Positions 25,201 to 32,067 are shown, counted from the stretch's first letter. The stretch: 64,000 bases of DNA from Reyranella sp. CPCC 100927 (GCF_007859315.1 NZ_VOHA01000003.1:670550-734549); one strand, 5' to 3'. The notes: generated by a model from the letters alone, not told the origin. Numbers and translations are program-made.

Positions 25201-27532
25201 CGGCAACCTCGATCTTGCCGGAGCTGTAGATTTCGAGATTGCCGAAGCCGCCTTGGCTCAGCATGTCGGTCGACAGCACCAGGGGCGTGTTCGGCAGTGG
25301 TGTCGGGTCGGTGAAGTCCGGCGCAACGGCGCCGGCTGGTGTCTGCGCTTGAAGCCGCACATCACCGACGCGCACGGCGCGGTTGGGATTGACGACGTCG
25401 TTGCCCAGCACCAGGGATCCGCCACGCGTGATGGCGTCACGGTCGCGATCGCCGACGCCGGCCGCCGCGTTCATCGCGCCGCTCAGCTGCGTGCGGGGTG
25501 CCGTCAGGTTGATCGTGCCGCCGGCGCCGCCCTGGGTGTAACCGGGATCGTAGCGCCGACCGCCGGCCAACGGCGATGTCCAGGTCTCGGACACACCCCA
25601 GCGTCCATGCTGGCGGGTGAACTGGCCGGCAATGCCGATGTAGGTCTGCGCCGGGTCGGCATCGCCGATATTGACCATGCGGCCGTTGGCGGCGACCAGG
25701 CGTGTCGTGTTCGCATAGCCCGGCGTATAGGTGATCGCGCCGCCCGAGGCGGTCAGCAGCGAACCGGCCTTGGTCACCAGGTCACCGGAGGATTGCAGCT
25801 TGATCGTGCCGCCGGCGGCTGACAACTCACCGATGCCGCGCCGGACCAGGCCGATGTAGCCGGACACATCGGCCAGCGGCGTGCCGTACCATTTGCCCGG
25901 TTCGCCCTTGAACCATTCCACGCCCTTCATCAGGTCGTCGGAGAAGGAGCCCGACTGGCGGGTGTCGACGTAGATCGACCGGCCGTAGAGAAACGACCGC
26001 CGGTGCAGCGGTGAATCCTTGAGTTCCGGGCCGCGCAATTCGACTTTCACGACGCTGCGCTCGCTGGGTGCCGAGGCGCCGAGCACCCCCGACACGTCGA
26101 TCCAGGCGCCTTCCTCCATGAAGATCCGGGTCCTGAGGTCGCTGCCGATGGCCGCGGAGTCGACGACAGCCAGGGCGGCGACGTCGCCACCGGTGGCCTG
26201 CACGAGCGAATCGCGGCCGAAGCGGATCTGCCGGCCGACGATGTCGATCATCGATCGGTCCGTCAGCTTGGCGGTTGCGAGCGTGGTGGGATCATCGAGC
26301 TCCGGCCGGATCGACGTCAGGCTGCCGTCGCCCAGGATGACCGATCCGGTGCGCCCATACTCGATGCTGTAGGTCGAATACTCATAGGTGAAGCCATCGC
26401 GCGCATGCAGCGTAATGGAGCCGTTGGCCAGCACCGACGTGGTGCTGGTCGCGACGCCGTTTTGCGCGACGTCGAGGCCGACCAGCGAGATGTTGCCCCG
26501 GCGCGCCGTGATCAGGCCGTCGTTGGTCGTCGTGCCGCCGCTGCGTGTATTGATCTCGAACTCGAAGCCACGCAGGTTGCTGGTGTCGCTGGCGCGCATG
26601 ACGACGCTTCTGCCGGCGACCAGGGCAACTTGTCCGTCATCGGCACGGATCTCACCTGAATTGGCCACGTTCTGGGCCAGCAGCATCACCCGGCCGCGGT
26701 CGTGGGCCACGATCAGCGCGCCGCGCTCGACGCGCACGTCACCGGCGGAACCGACATTGTATCCACCGAAGACGGGGATCTCGAACTGATCCCAGCGTGT
26801 GTCGGCCAGTGCGCCCTTGAACGTGGCGTCGGTGATGTTGAGCGTCGATGCCACCAGCGTGCCGACGTTGACCTGCGAGGCGCCGCCGAAGATGATGCCG
26901 TTCTGGTTGATGACATAGACCTGCCCGGGCGCCTTGATGGCACCCAGGATCTTGCTGGGCGCGGCTTGGGGATCGAGCACGCGATTGAGCGCCACCCAGT
27001 TGTTGCTGCCATCGGCCGCGGTGCCGGCGCGCTGGTCGAAGTGCAGCGTGGTGTCCGTGCCGATGTTGAATGTCTTCCAGGTCAGGATCGCTTTCTGCTG
27101 GTTCTGCTTGACCGTGACCTCCGAGTGGCCACCAGCGATGACCTCGGTCGGCAGGTCGGCACCCTGCCACAAGGTGGAGCCGGGGACGGCACCGGGGGCG
27201 ACTTGCAGGCCGCCCGGCCGCAGGCCGTTGGGAACGCCGCCGGGTATCAGCCGGGCCGCGCCGCGCGCCGCGGCCTGTGACGCCTGCATGGCCTGGATCG
27301 CCCGGGTCGTGCGGCTCAGTGCATTCTGTGCGCGCTGCGCCGCGCGCGCTGCCTCCATCGCGCCGGCCTGTGCACCGGCGACGGCGGCTGCCGGCGAGGC
27401 CGGGGCCGATTTGCCGCCCAGCGGGCGTGCAGTTGCCATGGGCGCGGCCAACAGCAGCACCAGGGCGCTGACGCCGGTGAGCAGGGCGGCGCGGGACAGC
27501 ACGACGGTCGTTTGAGCAGCACGCACGGACAT
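16241..27532 (-). CDS. Giant filamentous-haemagglutinin-family exoprotein (TpsA-like)
   Basis: A single intact frame of 3763 residues. Residues 1-36 are a signal peptide (LLTGVSALVLLLAAPMATA), 42-95 an Ala-rich helical stretch, and 118-240 a two-partner-secretion domain (FNIGTDTTLHFDQR, VALNRVLD, QVYVINQNGIIFGGASQVN). Thousands of residues of short beta-helix repeats follow. Residues ~2594-2801 hold a tandem ~40-residue motif, and the C-terminal ~900 residues resemble the DUF3739 region of FHA-family proteins. The tail (RPSIILVEVLGYG, IQVVGYG) has no VENN motif or toxin domain, so it looks like an adhesin or surface fibre, not a CDI toxin. No TpsB/FhaC partner is in the window. The start at 27532 follows GAGGA; an open extension to 27805 overlaps fecR and is low-complexity. 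It lies directly downstream of a sigma/anti-sigma pair. Confidence 0.93.
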   Translation of the reverse strand: MSVRAAQTTVVLSRAALLTGVSALVLLLAAPMATARPLGGKSAPASPAAAVAGAQAGAMEAARAAQRAQNALSRTTRAIQAMQASQAAARGAARLIPGGVPNGLRPGGLQVAPGAVPGSTLWQGADLPTEVIAGGHSEVTVKQNQQKAILTWKTFNIGTDTTLHFDQRAGTAADGSNNWVALNRVLDPQAAPSKILGAIKAPGQVYVINQNGIIFGGASQVNVGTLVASTLNITDATFKGALADTRWDQFEIPVFGGYNVGSAGDVRVERGALIVAHDRGRVMLLAQNVANSGEIRADDGQVALVAGRSVVMRASDTSNLRGFEFEINTRSGGTTTNDGLITARRGNISLVGLDVAQNGVATSTTSVLANGSITLHARDGFTYEYSTYSIEYGRTGSVILGDGSLTSIRPELDDPTTLATAKLTDRSMIDIVGRQIRFGRDSLVQATGGDVAALAVVDSAAIGSDLRTRIFMEEGAWIDVSGVLGASAPSERSVVKVELRGPELKDSPLHRRSFLYGRSIYVDTRQSGSFSDDLMKGVEWFKGEPGKWYGTPLADVSGYIGLVRRGIGELSAAGGTIKLQSSGDLVTKAGSLLTASGGAITYTPGYANTTRLVAANGRMVNIGDADPAQTYIGIAGQFTRQHGRWGVSETWTSPLAGGRRYDPGYTQGGAGGTINLTAPRTQLSGAMNAAAGVGDRDRDAITRGGSLVLGNDVVNPNRAVRVGDVRLQAQTPAGAVAPDFTDPTPLPNTPLVLSTDMLSQGGFGNLEIYSSGKIEVAADAVLTLPARGTVSLAGANVTIDGTIISRSGTIRLSTLAPAATSFLNVTEPRDITVGRGAVLDVSGLWVNDLLDREPTLPLAIDGGRIEILAPGYAAGSRETPNFDVGVVTVARGSVLNVTGGGQLTGKGTLKAGNGGSLTVRGKELHLDGTVSAEAMGKGGTLSLTARQIQVGGTAPADTLQIDPSLFRQGFGAYVLNGYDSFVVAPGTRIEATRTALTVADTTLPSGTPLAFTPLSIAAWPAANLSFSATRPVYDVTGSRPGQVTATGTLEIGTGADIRTAAGGSVSLTAGRLVTVDGTVTAHGGRIDVSLAEAAQTVTNPGQSIWLLSGSTLDVSGTAMVVYDPRDLTRQPDRSVLNGGTVRISDNARGIVVTQAGSVIDVSGGSGIIEVPSLQGMRMADMPATVYSDAGMISVAARGMSLNGSYRAAAGSSTTRRGTLSLFSGDVLLPSSNTGTVEVLAQAPTAPTVRPGAALDLGNKASVAAAALADAGFDAITLQAGAQVMMEGGTRLAARRSIVIAAPQLAVGASDTPAPALIEAGHVSLANARDDKQNHAGEPTAGDGMLRVKADLLDITGNVTLMGIDRAHFDVAGDVRLTGVTKWTYDPVVNASKPSLVGRFATAGDLDITAAQIYPTVLSNYTLASTTSIAVHANGNAHPVPLSAGGGITLAAPAIMQAGVIRAPMGAIRFDAGTTGTVTLAPGSLTSVATEGTLLPMGRVRNGRTWYLGDVVGNPTGLIDMDMPPEKRIEIAGQQIDMQAGSRLDVSGGGDISAFEWVPGPGGSRDILASQPGAPVFAVLPHYAGVAAPADSVASTNTGLNVGDAVYLDSVPGLSAGWYTLLPGHYALMPGAFRVTIARAAADVPAGFASRQADGTFLVASRFGVAGLGVADSRTSLLRIMPADVLRTFSEYRDYTGQRFFTQVALDADRVIPRLAVDAGQVILSATQALRLDGSISFAPGKDGRGGLLDIAAESIAIIGASGQPVAGYGLNLRGDELSRMGAESLLLGGRRTQTADGVKITPLARQILVANDSAAVLVGPEIMFAAGTQIVDGQAVDGTGTVTFARGSAVHATGTYSGRPGGTITIGNAAAPGSTTPLPPGGTGMGVLVIASTAAPSRIVRRDIAAADGPVRGVLDIQDGAVLHSDGRLVLDATGDMQLASGAVLRAKALDAASSAVSFGAVPNGVTGLVLSSSTLAALSAVSDLTLRSYGTMDFWGATDIGGAGLTRLTLDAGAFVQRASGDVSLHAVALDVRNSSGTVAAGDDPAAAGTLRLQAGTITIDAGQSATRGFGAVILAADREIVFAGRGGFTAGTAAHAADLTLSAPRLTAKGGADQAAVATGGLTTIRTAVPADLGAITLFGGALALRGARVFHGGTIDMPAGTLRLEATGNAAADGVTVAGASVISVKAFRKAFFDQEAFASAGTVELKAASGTAVVESGALIDLSATDGGNAGTLRVNVPKGTLILAGDVRAGAKAGATRGSFTLDTGTLSDIGALMATLNAGSFFEQRLVTVRSGDVALDGTAQARNLQVTADTGRIIVRSGARLLADSDNGGSVRLVARDDLILDGGALIAARGSKGKGGRIDLETASGALDLAAGSTLDVSGATLGGKVHVRAARTGEVAGTIKARHLDSTVVGALGATAEAFWAYDGVATIDRALIDRVTSAANTFMAQAPARLGAFDLAAGIELRSAGDMTLAADWDLHATRPGGKPGFLTLRAAGNLTLAASLSDGFDGITARAALLADESWSYRLIGGARLDAADVFSLRQPADLAAVNRGDVIIAPNAIVRTGTGDIQVRAGRSVILQRQGGEQIFNPENPSQIINLSQAVTPDGLALQTQYESWLKIAGDTNYIFDPNNPSTAVDFARVAFRPDGRLNTTYRGWRSVSGLDIIYDPADPSRQIRFLDAFDASGALLPAYRGWRSLYANDAFTAQFSASWRSGGGRVADVMEVFLPNGMVDLRYLGWFIKPGTTTVVCRNAQCANHPTNPALSPQDISAVMNTNGTIKPMYASWRSSWDVWSTTIAGVDNDHEGVVYTAGRLSAAGTLAIQSTLPNASYAGTISLAEKGGDLTIVAQQDVQGPKLFLYGCASWSATCDLRTFANRQYVADWLLRRGGYDANGQPLTAWGVDFAKFTQGVGTLGGGDVSVAAGGRISALTAVASDNGKVTGSMLQTWGGGDLTVTAGGNADGNLFYVANGRGNITAGGSIGMLGVPNLNSYNKPLQPVGTMLALGRGRFDVSAHGDISIGGMFNPTLVGMEGNATGSSDPNFNATPGTPDGTYFSTYATDSALDVQSAVGRVTMSAMPDAVMKTMSKLGLGYGSGAAPFFFYAPRVRVVSLQSDIVVGRDYIDNSAASGRMTLWPAQNGNLTLLAAHDIDLTANANSAANSARGNNILVSDADPAQMPGVFNPGTMMFDDLLDRLTEVIASNESGSASAGMDKGRVHARTLYRALDTDPVRIYALEGSILSSPIAKSNGNGIQIVVPKPAIVRAGKDIRNLIFAGQNFNAGDVTVVEAGRDIVFEPYTFNRQTGNAIQIGGPGRLEVSAGRHVRLASSDGIQTVGNGFNPWLTDGVGAKVAVTTGTAGRIAYDAFAERYLNPAGTAGVERHYGRDLVAFMEAETGRSGLSESAAWTLFRALPEVARRELVRQVLFKELAFVGRREAPKPVPQRNYNDGYDAIALLFPDKSYVGDIDMFYSQIKTLDGGGIDLVVPGGKIDIGLTFVTPDINGGARFREPGDLGLMTLWGGGINTFSAGSVLVNQNRIKTLGGGDIVMWSSAGDIDAGRGAKTAQIAPRPETVYDPTVGSFTTRLAGEAAGSGIGTVKSRPDVPAGDVVLMAPRGTVDAGDAGIQSSGTVVIAALIVRNADNIQSTGVQIGVPNNAVDTGALTQASNASAAATPKTEPKSSSASERPSIILVEVLGYGGGTGEPSPGDDERRRKAPDQRSEVAPPEPIQVVGYGPLTPSQTAALTEAEKRALSGQ
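19130..19753 (-). repeat. Tandem ~40-residue repeats inside the exoprotein
   Basis: Encodes residues ~2594-2801. About five diverged units share I(F/Y)DPxxPS, then a hydrophobic stretch, G-x-L, and end in Y-x-x-W. The ends are YESWLK, YRGWRS, YRGWRS, YLGWFI and YASWRS, and the starts include IFNPENPS, IFDPNNPS and IYDPADPS. The units differ from the flanking beta-helix repeats in their Trp/Tyr/Pro content and may form a separate binding module. Confidence 0.7.
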
Positions 27533-27563
27533 CAGCCAGGATCCTCGAGGGGAGATTTGCGTT

Positions 27564-27591
27564 CCTGTCCGGTACGACCGTCTCAGACAGG
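27564..27591. promoter_or_regulatory. Inverted repeat in the exoprotein leader
   Basis: CCTGTC (27564-27569) and GACAGG (27586-27591) flank a 16-base centre in the 115-bp gap between the fecR stop and the exoprotein start. An A/T run (27613-27621) lies further upstream. The gap is long enough for a separate promoter used by the sigma factor encoded upstream, but no -35/-10 pair can be assigned with confidence. Confidence 0.3.
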
Positions 27592-27647
27592 CAAAACTAC
27601 CGCGCGTCTTCAAAATTTTTTCGTCGGTCGGTGATGAATCGCGACTC

Positions 27648-28619
27648 TCAGCCCAGCAGGACGATCCCGCCCGGCAGGCGGCGTGCGGGGACGTGCAGGA
27701 CCTCGACGATGAAGTCGAGGGCGCCCTCGATGTGGTCGAGGCGGAAGGTGGCCACCACGCGCCGGTCCCGCAGGGGCGTGCTGTTGAGGATGACGCGGCC
27801 GGCACGATAGCGGTTGATCTCGTCGATCACCGCCGCCAGCGGCGTGTCCTGGAAGACCAGCAGGCCGCGTCGCCAGGCGAGACTGACGTCGGGATCGATG
27901 CCGGTCGGCGCGCCCAGCCCACGCGCACCATGGGACACCTGAAAGCCCGCCTGCAGCGACTCGGCGCGCGCGCCACCGCGCACATCGAGTGCGCCCTCGA
28001 CGCAGGTTACGTGGACTGTCTCGCCGTCCTTGCGCACATCGAGGCAACCCTGGCGCATGTGCACGATTGTACCGCCCGCGCGCACGGTGATGTCGCCGCG
28101 TATGTCGGCCTTGGCGATCGTCACCTCGCCGGCGATCAGGTTGACCGTTGTGCCGCCGTCAGTCGCCGGCCGCAGATCAAGGCTGGTGCGCGTGTTCATC
28201 TCCACCGACAGGGAACCCGCAACGTCGATCTGGCGGCGTTCGCCGATCTGCGTTCGATAGTCGGCATCGATCTCGGAAAAGGACGGCCACAGGCCCAGGG
28301 GCGGGCGCGCCACCAGAAGGGCCGCTGCTGACGCCGCCAGCGCCGGCCCACCGACCATGATCGCCCGGCGCCGCAGGGCCCGTGGCGGCGGCGCGGCGGC
28401 GATGGCCGGGCTGCGCGCGAGCGCCTGGCGGGCGGCATCGTCCATGATCCGCCACAGCAGGGCAGCCTCGGCGAAGGCTTGCGCGTGCGCCGGACTACGC
28501 CGGCGCCACCGATGCAGCGCGTCGGCGTCCAGCGCCGTGGCGTTCCCCGATGTCAGTCGTCGCAACCAGGCCTGTGCCTGCGTCCGCAAGGCTGCCGTAT
28601 CCGTCGGATGATCGCTCAT
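27648..28619 (-). CDS. FecR-family anti-sigma factor
   Basis: 323 residues. The N-terminal cytoplasmic part (AQAWLRRLTSGNATALD, ALHRWRRRSPAHAQAF) is the usual FecR sigma-binding region. A membrane helix lies at about 88-108 (MVGGPALAASAAALLVARP). The periplasmic part contains the FecR domain (ERRQIDVAGSLSVEMNTRTSLD, GEVTIAKADI, VRAGGTIVHM) and a C-terminal STN-like region (DTPLAAVIDEINRY). It would hold the sigma factor and receive a signal from the STN protein. The ATG overlaps the sigma stop (ATGA). The next gene downstream is the giant exoprotein. Confidence 0.9.
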   Translation of the reverse strand: MSDHPTDTAALRTQAQAWLRRLTSGNATALDADALHRWRRRSPAHAQAFAEAALLWRIMDDAARQALARSPAIAAAPPPRALRRRAIMVGGPALAASAAALLVARPPLGLWPSFSEIDADYRTQIGERRQIDVAGSLSVEMNTRTSLDLRPATDGGTTVNLIAGEVTIAKADIRGDITVRAGGTIVHMRQGCLDVRKDGETVHVTCVEGALDVRGGARAESLQAGFQVSHGARGLGAPTGIDPDVSLAWRRGLLVFQDTPLAAVIDEINRYRAGRVILNSTPLRDRRVVATFRLDHIEGALDFIVEVLHVPARRLPGGIVLLG

Positions 28620-29158
28620 GGCACGTCCTGCGGCCGCGGTCCGCGCCGCGGCATCGCCTTCTTGTCCAGGATGGCACCGAAATGTGCCAGCGCAGCCTTC
28701 AACTCGCGATCCACGGCGCGGACCGATATCGCGTGGCGTTCGGCGATGGCGCGATGGGGCAGTTCCTCGATGCGAGAGGCGATGAAAATCGCCCGCCGCA
28801 GCGGCGGCAGCGCCTCCAGCGCCCGGGTCAGGGCCATGAGCTCGGAGCGGGCCTCCACGATGCGGGCCGGGTTCAGGTCATCCGCGGCGCGCCGGCAGAT
28901 CGCCTCGATCTCGATCTTGTCCAGCCACCGCCGGTCCTGGCGCAGGCGGTCGGCCGCGACGTTCATCGCCACACCGTAGAGATAGCCGGGCGGGTTGCGC
29001 ACGGCGATGCCGGCCTTGGTGCTGTCCAGGCGGTCCAGGCGCAGCCATGCCTCGTGCAACACTTCGCTGGCGACATCCTGCGATCCCAGCCGGCGTGCCA
29101 GCTTGCGTTTAAGCGCGCCGTAGTCGTCGACCAGCAACTGCCGCAGGCGGTGGAACAT
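28616..29158 (-). CDS. FecI-type ECF RNA polymerase sigma factor
   Basis: 180 residues. Region 2 is LLVDDYGALKRKLARRLG with VASEVLHEAWLRL, and region 4 is LPPLRRAIFIASRIEELPHRAIAERHAI with VRAVDRELKAAL, the FecI-like arrangement. The start at 29158 (MFHRLRQ) is 9 bases after the stop of the STN protein gene. The sigma factor is expected to be held by the FecR protein and to drive this locus, including the exoprotein. This is inferred from gene order and knowledge of FecIR systems, not from a promoter seen here. Confidence 0.9.
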   Translation of the reverse strand: MFHRLRQLLVDDYGALKRKLARRLGSQDVASEVLHEAWLRLDRLDSTKAGIAVRNPPGYLYGVAMNVAADRLRQDRRWLDKIEIEAICRRAADDLNPARIVEARSELMALTRALEALPPLRRAIFIASRIEELPHRAIAERHAISVRAVDRELKAALAHFGAILDKKAMPRRGPRPQDVP

Positions 29159-29166
29159 GCCCTGTG

Positions 29167-29859
29167 TCACCGGCGCGCCCCGCACACCGTGGGCACCATC
29201 GTCGGCGATGGCGCCAGCAGCAGGGTGATGGGTTGCGGCAGGCCGGGTGGTGGTGGCGGCAACGCCAGTCCGTCCAGGATCGACGTCAGAGCGGCATCGC
29301 GCGCGTCCTCTCCTGTCGACGTCAACAGGGCCGAGGTCGTCACCTTGCCGGACTCGTCGAGCCACAGCTGGACCAGACTGCGGAATGTGCCCGGTGTCGT
29401 GCGTTCGTGGCGGCACAGCGCCCGGCGCACGCCCGCCAGTACCGCGGCAGAGTAGGCGGCATGCCGGGTCGAGGCGTGGGATTGTACCGCGGTCGCTGGC
29501 GTAACGCCGGCCGCCGACAACAATGGCGTCAGGGTGAAGCCCTTGTCGCCCACAGGGTGGGGCAGCAGGCCGGTTCCGGCGAGCAGGCGCCGCAATGCCT
29601 CTTCAGAAGGATAGCGGCCTTTGATTGCCGTAGAGTGACGGCCGGCGATGAGGCCGGAATCGACGAACAGCTGCAGGCGGGCGACCGTCCCAAACGACGA
29701 CAGCGCCCGCGCCAGCGGCTGCGCGGCGATATCGAAGGCGATGGTGTCGTTTTGCGCTGGTGCCGCCGTCGCCGCGAGCGTCATGGCGAACGCCAACGCG
29801 CAACACGCGCGGACGCGCCGGCGTTGCGTGGCCGCATCAACGCAGGTCTCCTGTTTCAT
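29167..29859 (-). CDS. Periplasmic STN-TonB-like signalling protein
   Basis: 230 residues. A signal peptide covers ~residues 1-36. An STN domain (about 40-112: FDIAAQPLARALSSFG, GRYPSEEALRRLLAGTGL) is the module by which TonB-dependent transducers contact FecR proteins. Residues ~138-216 resemble a TonB C-terminal domain (VRRALCRHERTT, QLWLDESGKVTTSALLTSTG). No beta-barrel is present. The STN-plus-short-tail layout recalls VreA of the Pseudomonas PUMA3 system. It is the first gene of the minus-strand block. The start is ATG 29859; a TTG two codons upstream is less likely. Confidence 0.85.
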   Translation of the reverse strand: MKQETCVDAATQRRRVRACCALAFAMTLAATAAPAQNDTIAFDIAAQPLARALSSFGTVARLQLFVDSGLIAGRHSTAIKGRYPSEEALRRLLAGTGLLPHPVGDKGFTLTPLLSAAGVTPATAVQSHASTRHAAYSAAVLAGVRRALCRHERTTPGTFRSLVQLWLDESGKVTTSALLTSTGEDARDAALTSILDGLALPPPPPGLPQPITLLLAPSPTMVPTVCGARR

Positions 29860-29985
29860 CGGCAAGGGTCACGGTTGCGGGCGACCCTATGCAGCATCTG
29901 TTACGCTCGCATGTCAGGGCGCCGGCGGACGGCGGTGGTGAACCGATGCGTGCGGAGCGCCTTGGTGCCATGCTAAACACATCGG

Positions 29986-30465
29986 ATGACTAATCAGCCC
30001 GACACCAGCAACGTCCCTGTCCGGCCGACCGTTCTGTTCCTGGCCGCGCTCGCGATCGGCCTGGTGGCGGATCGCCTGATCGTGCCGCTCGATATCCTGT
30101 CGGGGCTGCGCTGGTCGTGGCGGCAATTCATCGGCGGCGTGATGATCGTCGCCGGCATGGCGGGCGTCGTGGATTGTCGGCGGCGCTTTCGCGAGGCCGG
30201 CACATCGGTGCATTCGCGGCAGGCCAGCCGGGCGATCGTTGACAGCGGCCTGTATCGCTATTCGCGCAACCCGATCTATCTCGCGCTGAGCACCATCCAC
30301 CTGGGCGTCGCTGTTGCCGACAACAACGCCTGGCTGCCGCTGCTGCTGGTGCCGCTGCTGATCATGGTGCGCTACACCGTCATTGCGCGCGAGGAGCTCT
30401 ACCTGGAGCGCCGGTTCGGCGAACAATATGCCGCCTACAAAACGCGTGTTCGCCGCTGGCTGTAG
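29986..30465 (+). CDS. Isoprenylcysteine carboxyl methyltransferase-like membrane protein
   Basis: 159 residues with three or four membrane helices. It has the ICMT/PEMT-family C-terminal signature: GLYRYSRNPIYLAL, then EELYLERRFGEQYAAYKTRV with a final RRWL. These enzymes use SAM to methylate lipids or small lipophilic substrates. The bacterial substrate is unknown. It is divergent from the STN gene with about 125 bp between starts, so it may have its own promoter in that gap. Confidence 0.85.
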   Translation: MTNQPDTSNVPVRPTVLFLAALAIGLVADRLIVPLDILSGLRWSWRQFIGGVMIVAGMAGVVDCRRRFREAGTSVHSRQASRAIVDSGLYRYSRNPIYLALSTIHLGVAVADNNAWLPLLLVPLLIMVRYTVIAREELYLERRFGEQYAAYKTRVRRWL

Positions 30466-30547
30466 ATGCGCTGGGCGGCATCAGCGGTCGCAAAACTGAC
30501 AAGAACGCGGGCCACGGGCCCCGCCGTTCTTATCGCGGAGATGCAGC

Positions 30548-31912
30548 ATGGCCGTGGCCGGCAGCGACGTCGATCTTATGGCCCTGGCGGCGATTCGCCC
30601 GGGCGATCGCAAAGAGAAACTGGCGGCCGCGGTGGGCGCGCGCTGGCTCGAACCACAGCCTGCCGTCGCCGGTAAAGTGCACTATCTTGAGCAGGACTTC
30701 GGTTTCACGGCGCGGCTCGATCGCGACGACAGGGTCGGTGAAGTCTCCTTCAAGCACAATTTCGATTCGACGATCCCGATCGAAGGTCTGCGCGTGGCCA
30801 TGCCTGAGGATGACATCGCGGCGGTCTTGCCGGCGCTCAAGCTCACTGAACTGTCCCAGGCCGTGGACCGGTTTGGCGTTCTGGCGCTGGACGGCAGTGC
30901 AATGCTCAACGTCCACGTCAGCCATGGACGCATCATGGGCATCCGTATCGCGAGCGATTCGGCAGTGTATCCCGGGAAGGGCCTGCCCCCGCTGCCGCGG
31001 CCGACGCGATCATTCGATGTCGCGATCGTCCCCGGCCTGCGGCCGCGCGGTACGGTGGCGGCGGACGGTTGGTGCTGTGGCCTGCCGCGGGGCATCACAC
31101 CGCTGCAGTGGCCGCTGTCGACAGCGACCGGCTTTCCACTGGAGCACTACTTCACGGTGCGGGTGCCCGAGAGCTACCGGGTCAAAGGTCCGCAGCAGGT
31201 CGCCTTGGCCCTGTTCGGCGAAGGCGAGCAATTCGAGGAGTCGCCCGACGTTTCGGCCCTGATGAAGATCGTCTTCGACGGGCGCCCCTTGCCCACCGCC
31301 GTCGATGAACACGTGCAGCCCTTTCTGGAGCATCTGCGCAACAGGCATCCCATGGAGTTTCGCAGTCGGGACATCCTGTGCGCGACGTTCGCTGCGATCT
31401 GGTTGACCGAGGACGCGTTCACGGGCGCCGAGTGCGCGCCGCCGATGCCGGTCGTGAACGTGGCGAACCGGATGTGCCCGCTGCCCCATTGGCTTCAGGT
31501 CAGCGCGGCACAACGGCTGTTCGGATGGGACGGCAAGGAGGCGTTCAATCCCGATTATTTGCTGCACAAGCTGGCCAAGCACCAGCCCCGCGACAAGTGG
31601 GATATTCTGTTGCTGGCGATGACCGAACGCGACGACGATCCCAACACGGGCCGCCAGCCTTGCGACTCGATCGCACCTGACAGCAATCCCGACGACTACG
31701 TGGCCAAATACAGCGAGGCGTGGAATCGCGCGGACATGGAGGTGTCATACCACGACCTGCATTTTGGCGGCACAGCGAGCCCGGTGCAGGCCATGCCCGA
31801 TCTCTCGCCCTTTTACATCGAGTTCGAGGAGACGATGGGCCAGATCAACATGGGCGGCGGCAACGGCCAACTCGACCTGCTCACGATGCAGATCGACTGG
31901 GCCTGTGGTTGA
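30548..31912 (+). CDS. Unrecognised 454-residue protein
   Basis: No signal peptide or membrane helix. The N-terminal ~115 residues (LAAIRPGDRKEKLAAAVGARW, FGFTARLDRDDRVGEVSFKHNF) look like a small alpha/beta domain. The C-terminal half has HFGGTASPVQAMPDLSPF and GQINMGGGNGQLDLLTMQIDW, which faintly recall the GGxPxxxQ...LLQID pattern of DUF1963 (YwqG-like) proteins; this is a weak resemblance only. Cys are frequent between 190 and 330. It precedes the fluoride-riboswitch operon but lies outside the riboswitch control. Confidence 0.7.
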   Translation: MAVAGSDVDLMALAAIRPGDRKEKLAAAVGARWLEPQPAVAGKVHYLEQDFGFTARLDRDDRVGEVSFKHNFDSTIPIEGLRVAMPEDDIAAVLPALKLTELSQAVDRFGVLALDGSAMLNVHVSHGRIMGIRIASDSAVYPGKGLPPLPRPTRSFDVAIVPGLRPRGTVAADGWCCGLPRGITPLQWPLSTATGFPLEHYFTVRVPESYRVKGPQQVALALFGEGEQFEESPDVSALMKIVFDGRPLPTAVDEHVQPFLEHLRNRHPMEFRSRDILCATFAAIWLTEDAFTGAECAPPMPVVNVANRMCPLPHWLQVSAAQRLFGWDGKEAFNPDYLLHKLAKHQPRDKWDILLLAMTERDDDPNTGRQPCDSIAPDSNPDDYVAKYSEAWNRADMEVSYHDLHFGGTASPVQAMPDLSPFYIEFEETMGQINMGGGNGQLDLLTMQIDWACG

Positions 31913-31990
31913 CGGGTGCGATTCAGCGTTGCGTTGAAGCAGGCGTTGCGGCGTTTCATTTTTGGCGGTGCGTGCGCTAGTCTCGGCCTA

Positions 31991-32067
31991 TTGATGGGGA
32001 TGGGGTCCCCCGACAACCGCCGCGAGGCTGATGACTCCTACCGGACGTGTTCATCGCGGTAGGAGTC
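31991..32067 (+). promoter_or_regulatory. Fluoride riboswitch (crcB motif) with RBS-sequestering platform
   Basis: The aptamer consensus is visible: GGGGATGGGGTCCCCC, ACAACCGCC and GCTGATGACTCCTAC in the right order, directly upstream of two fluoride-channel genes. The 3' strand of the aptamer, GACTCCTACCG (32033-32043), is a perfect complement of CGGTAGGAGTC (32057-32067), which contains the AGGAG ribosome binding site of the first channel gene. Without fluoride the RBS would be paired; when fluoride folds the aptamer, CTCCT is held inside it and the RBS is released. Translational ON control is inferred from this pairing. Confidence 0.93.

Noticed and set aside
16169..25822. Very long open frames on the plus strand opposite the giant exoprotein (for example 19670-24019, 1449 codons)
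   Set aside because: They are antisense to a gene with a clear signal peptide and secretion domain. Their products are Arg/Ala/Gly/His-rich with no domain, as expected from repetitive high-GC coding sequence.
27533..27805. 91-codon upstream extension of the exoprotein frame
   Set aside because: It overlaps fecR, has no RBS, and reads as Ser/Pro/Arg-rich shadow sequence before a proper start with signal peptide at 27532.
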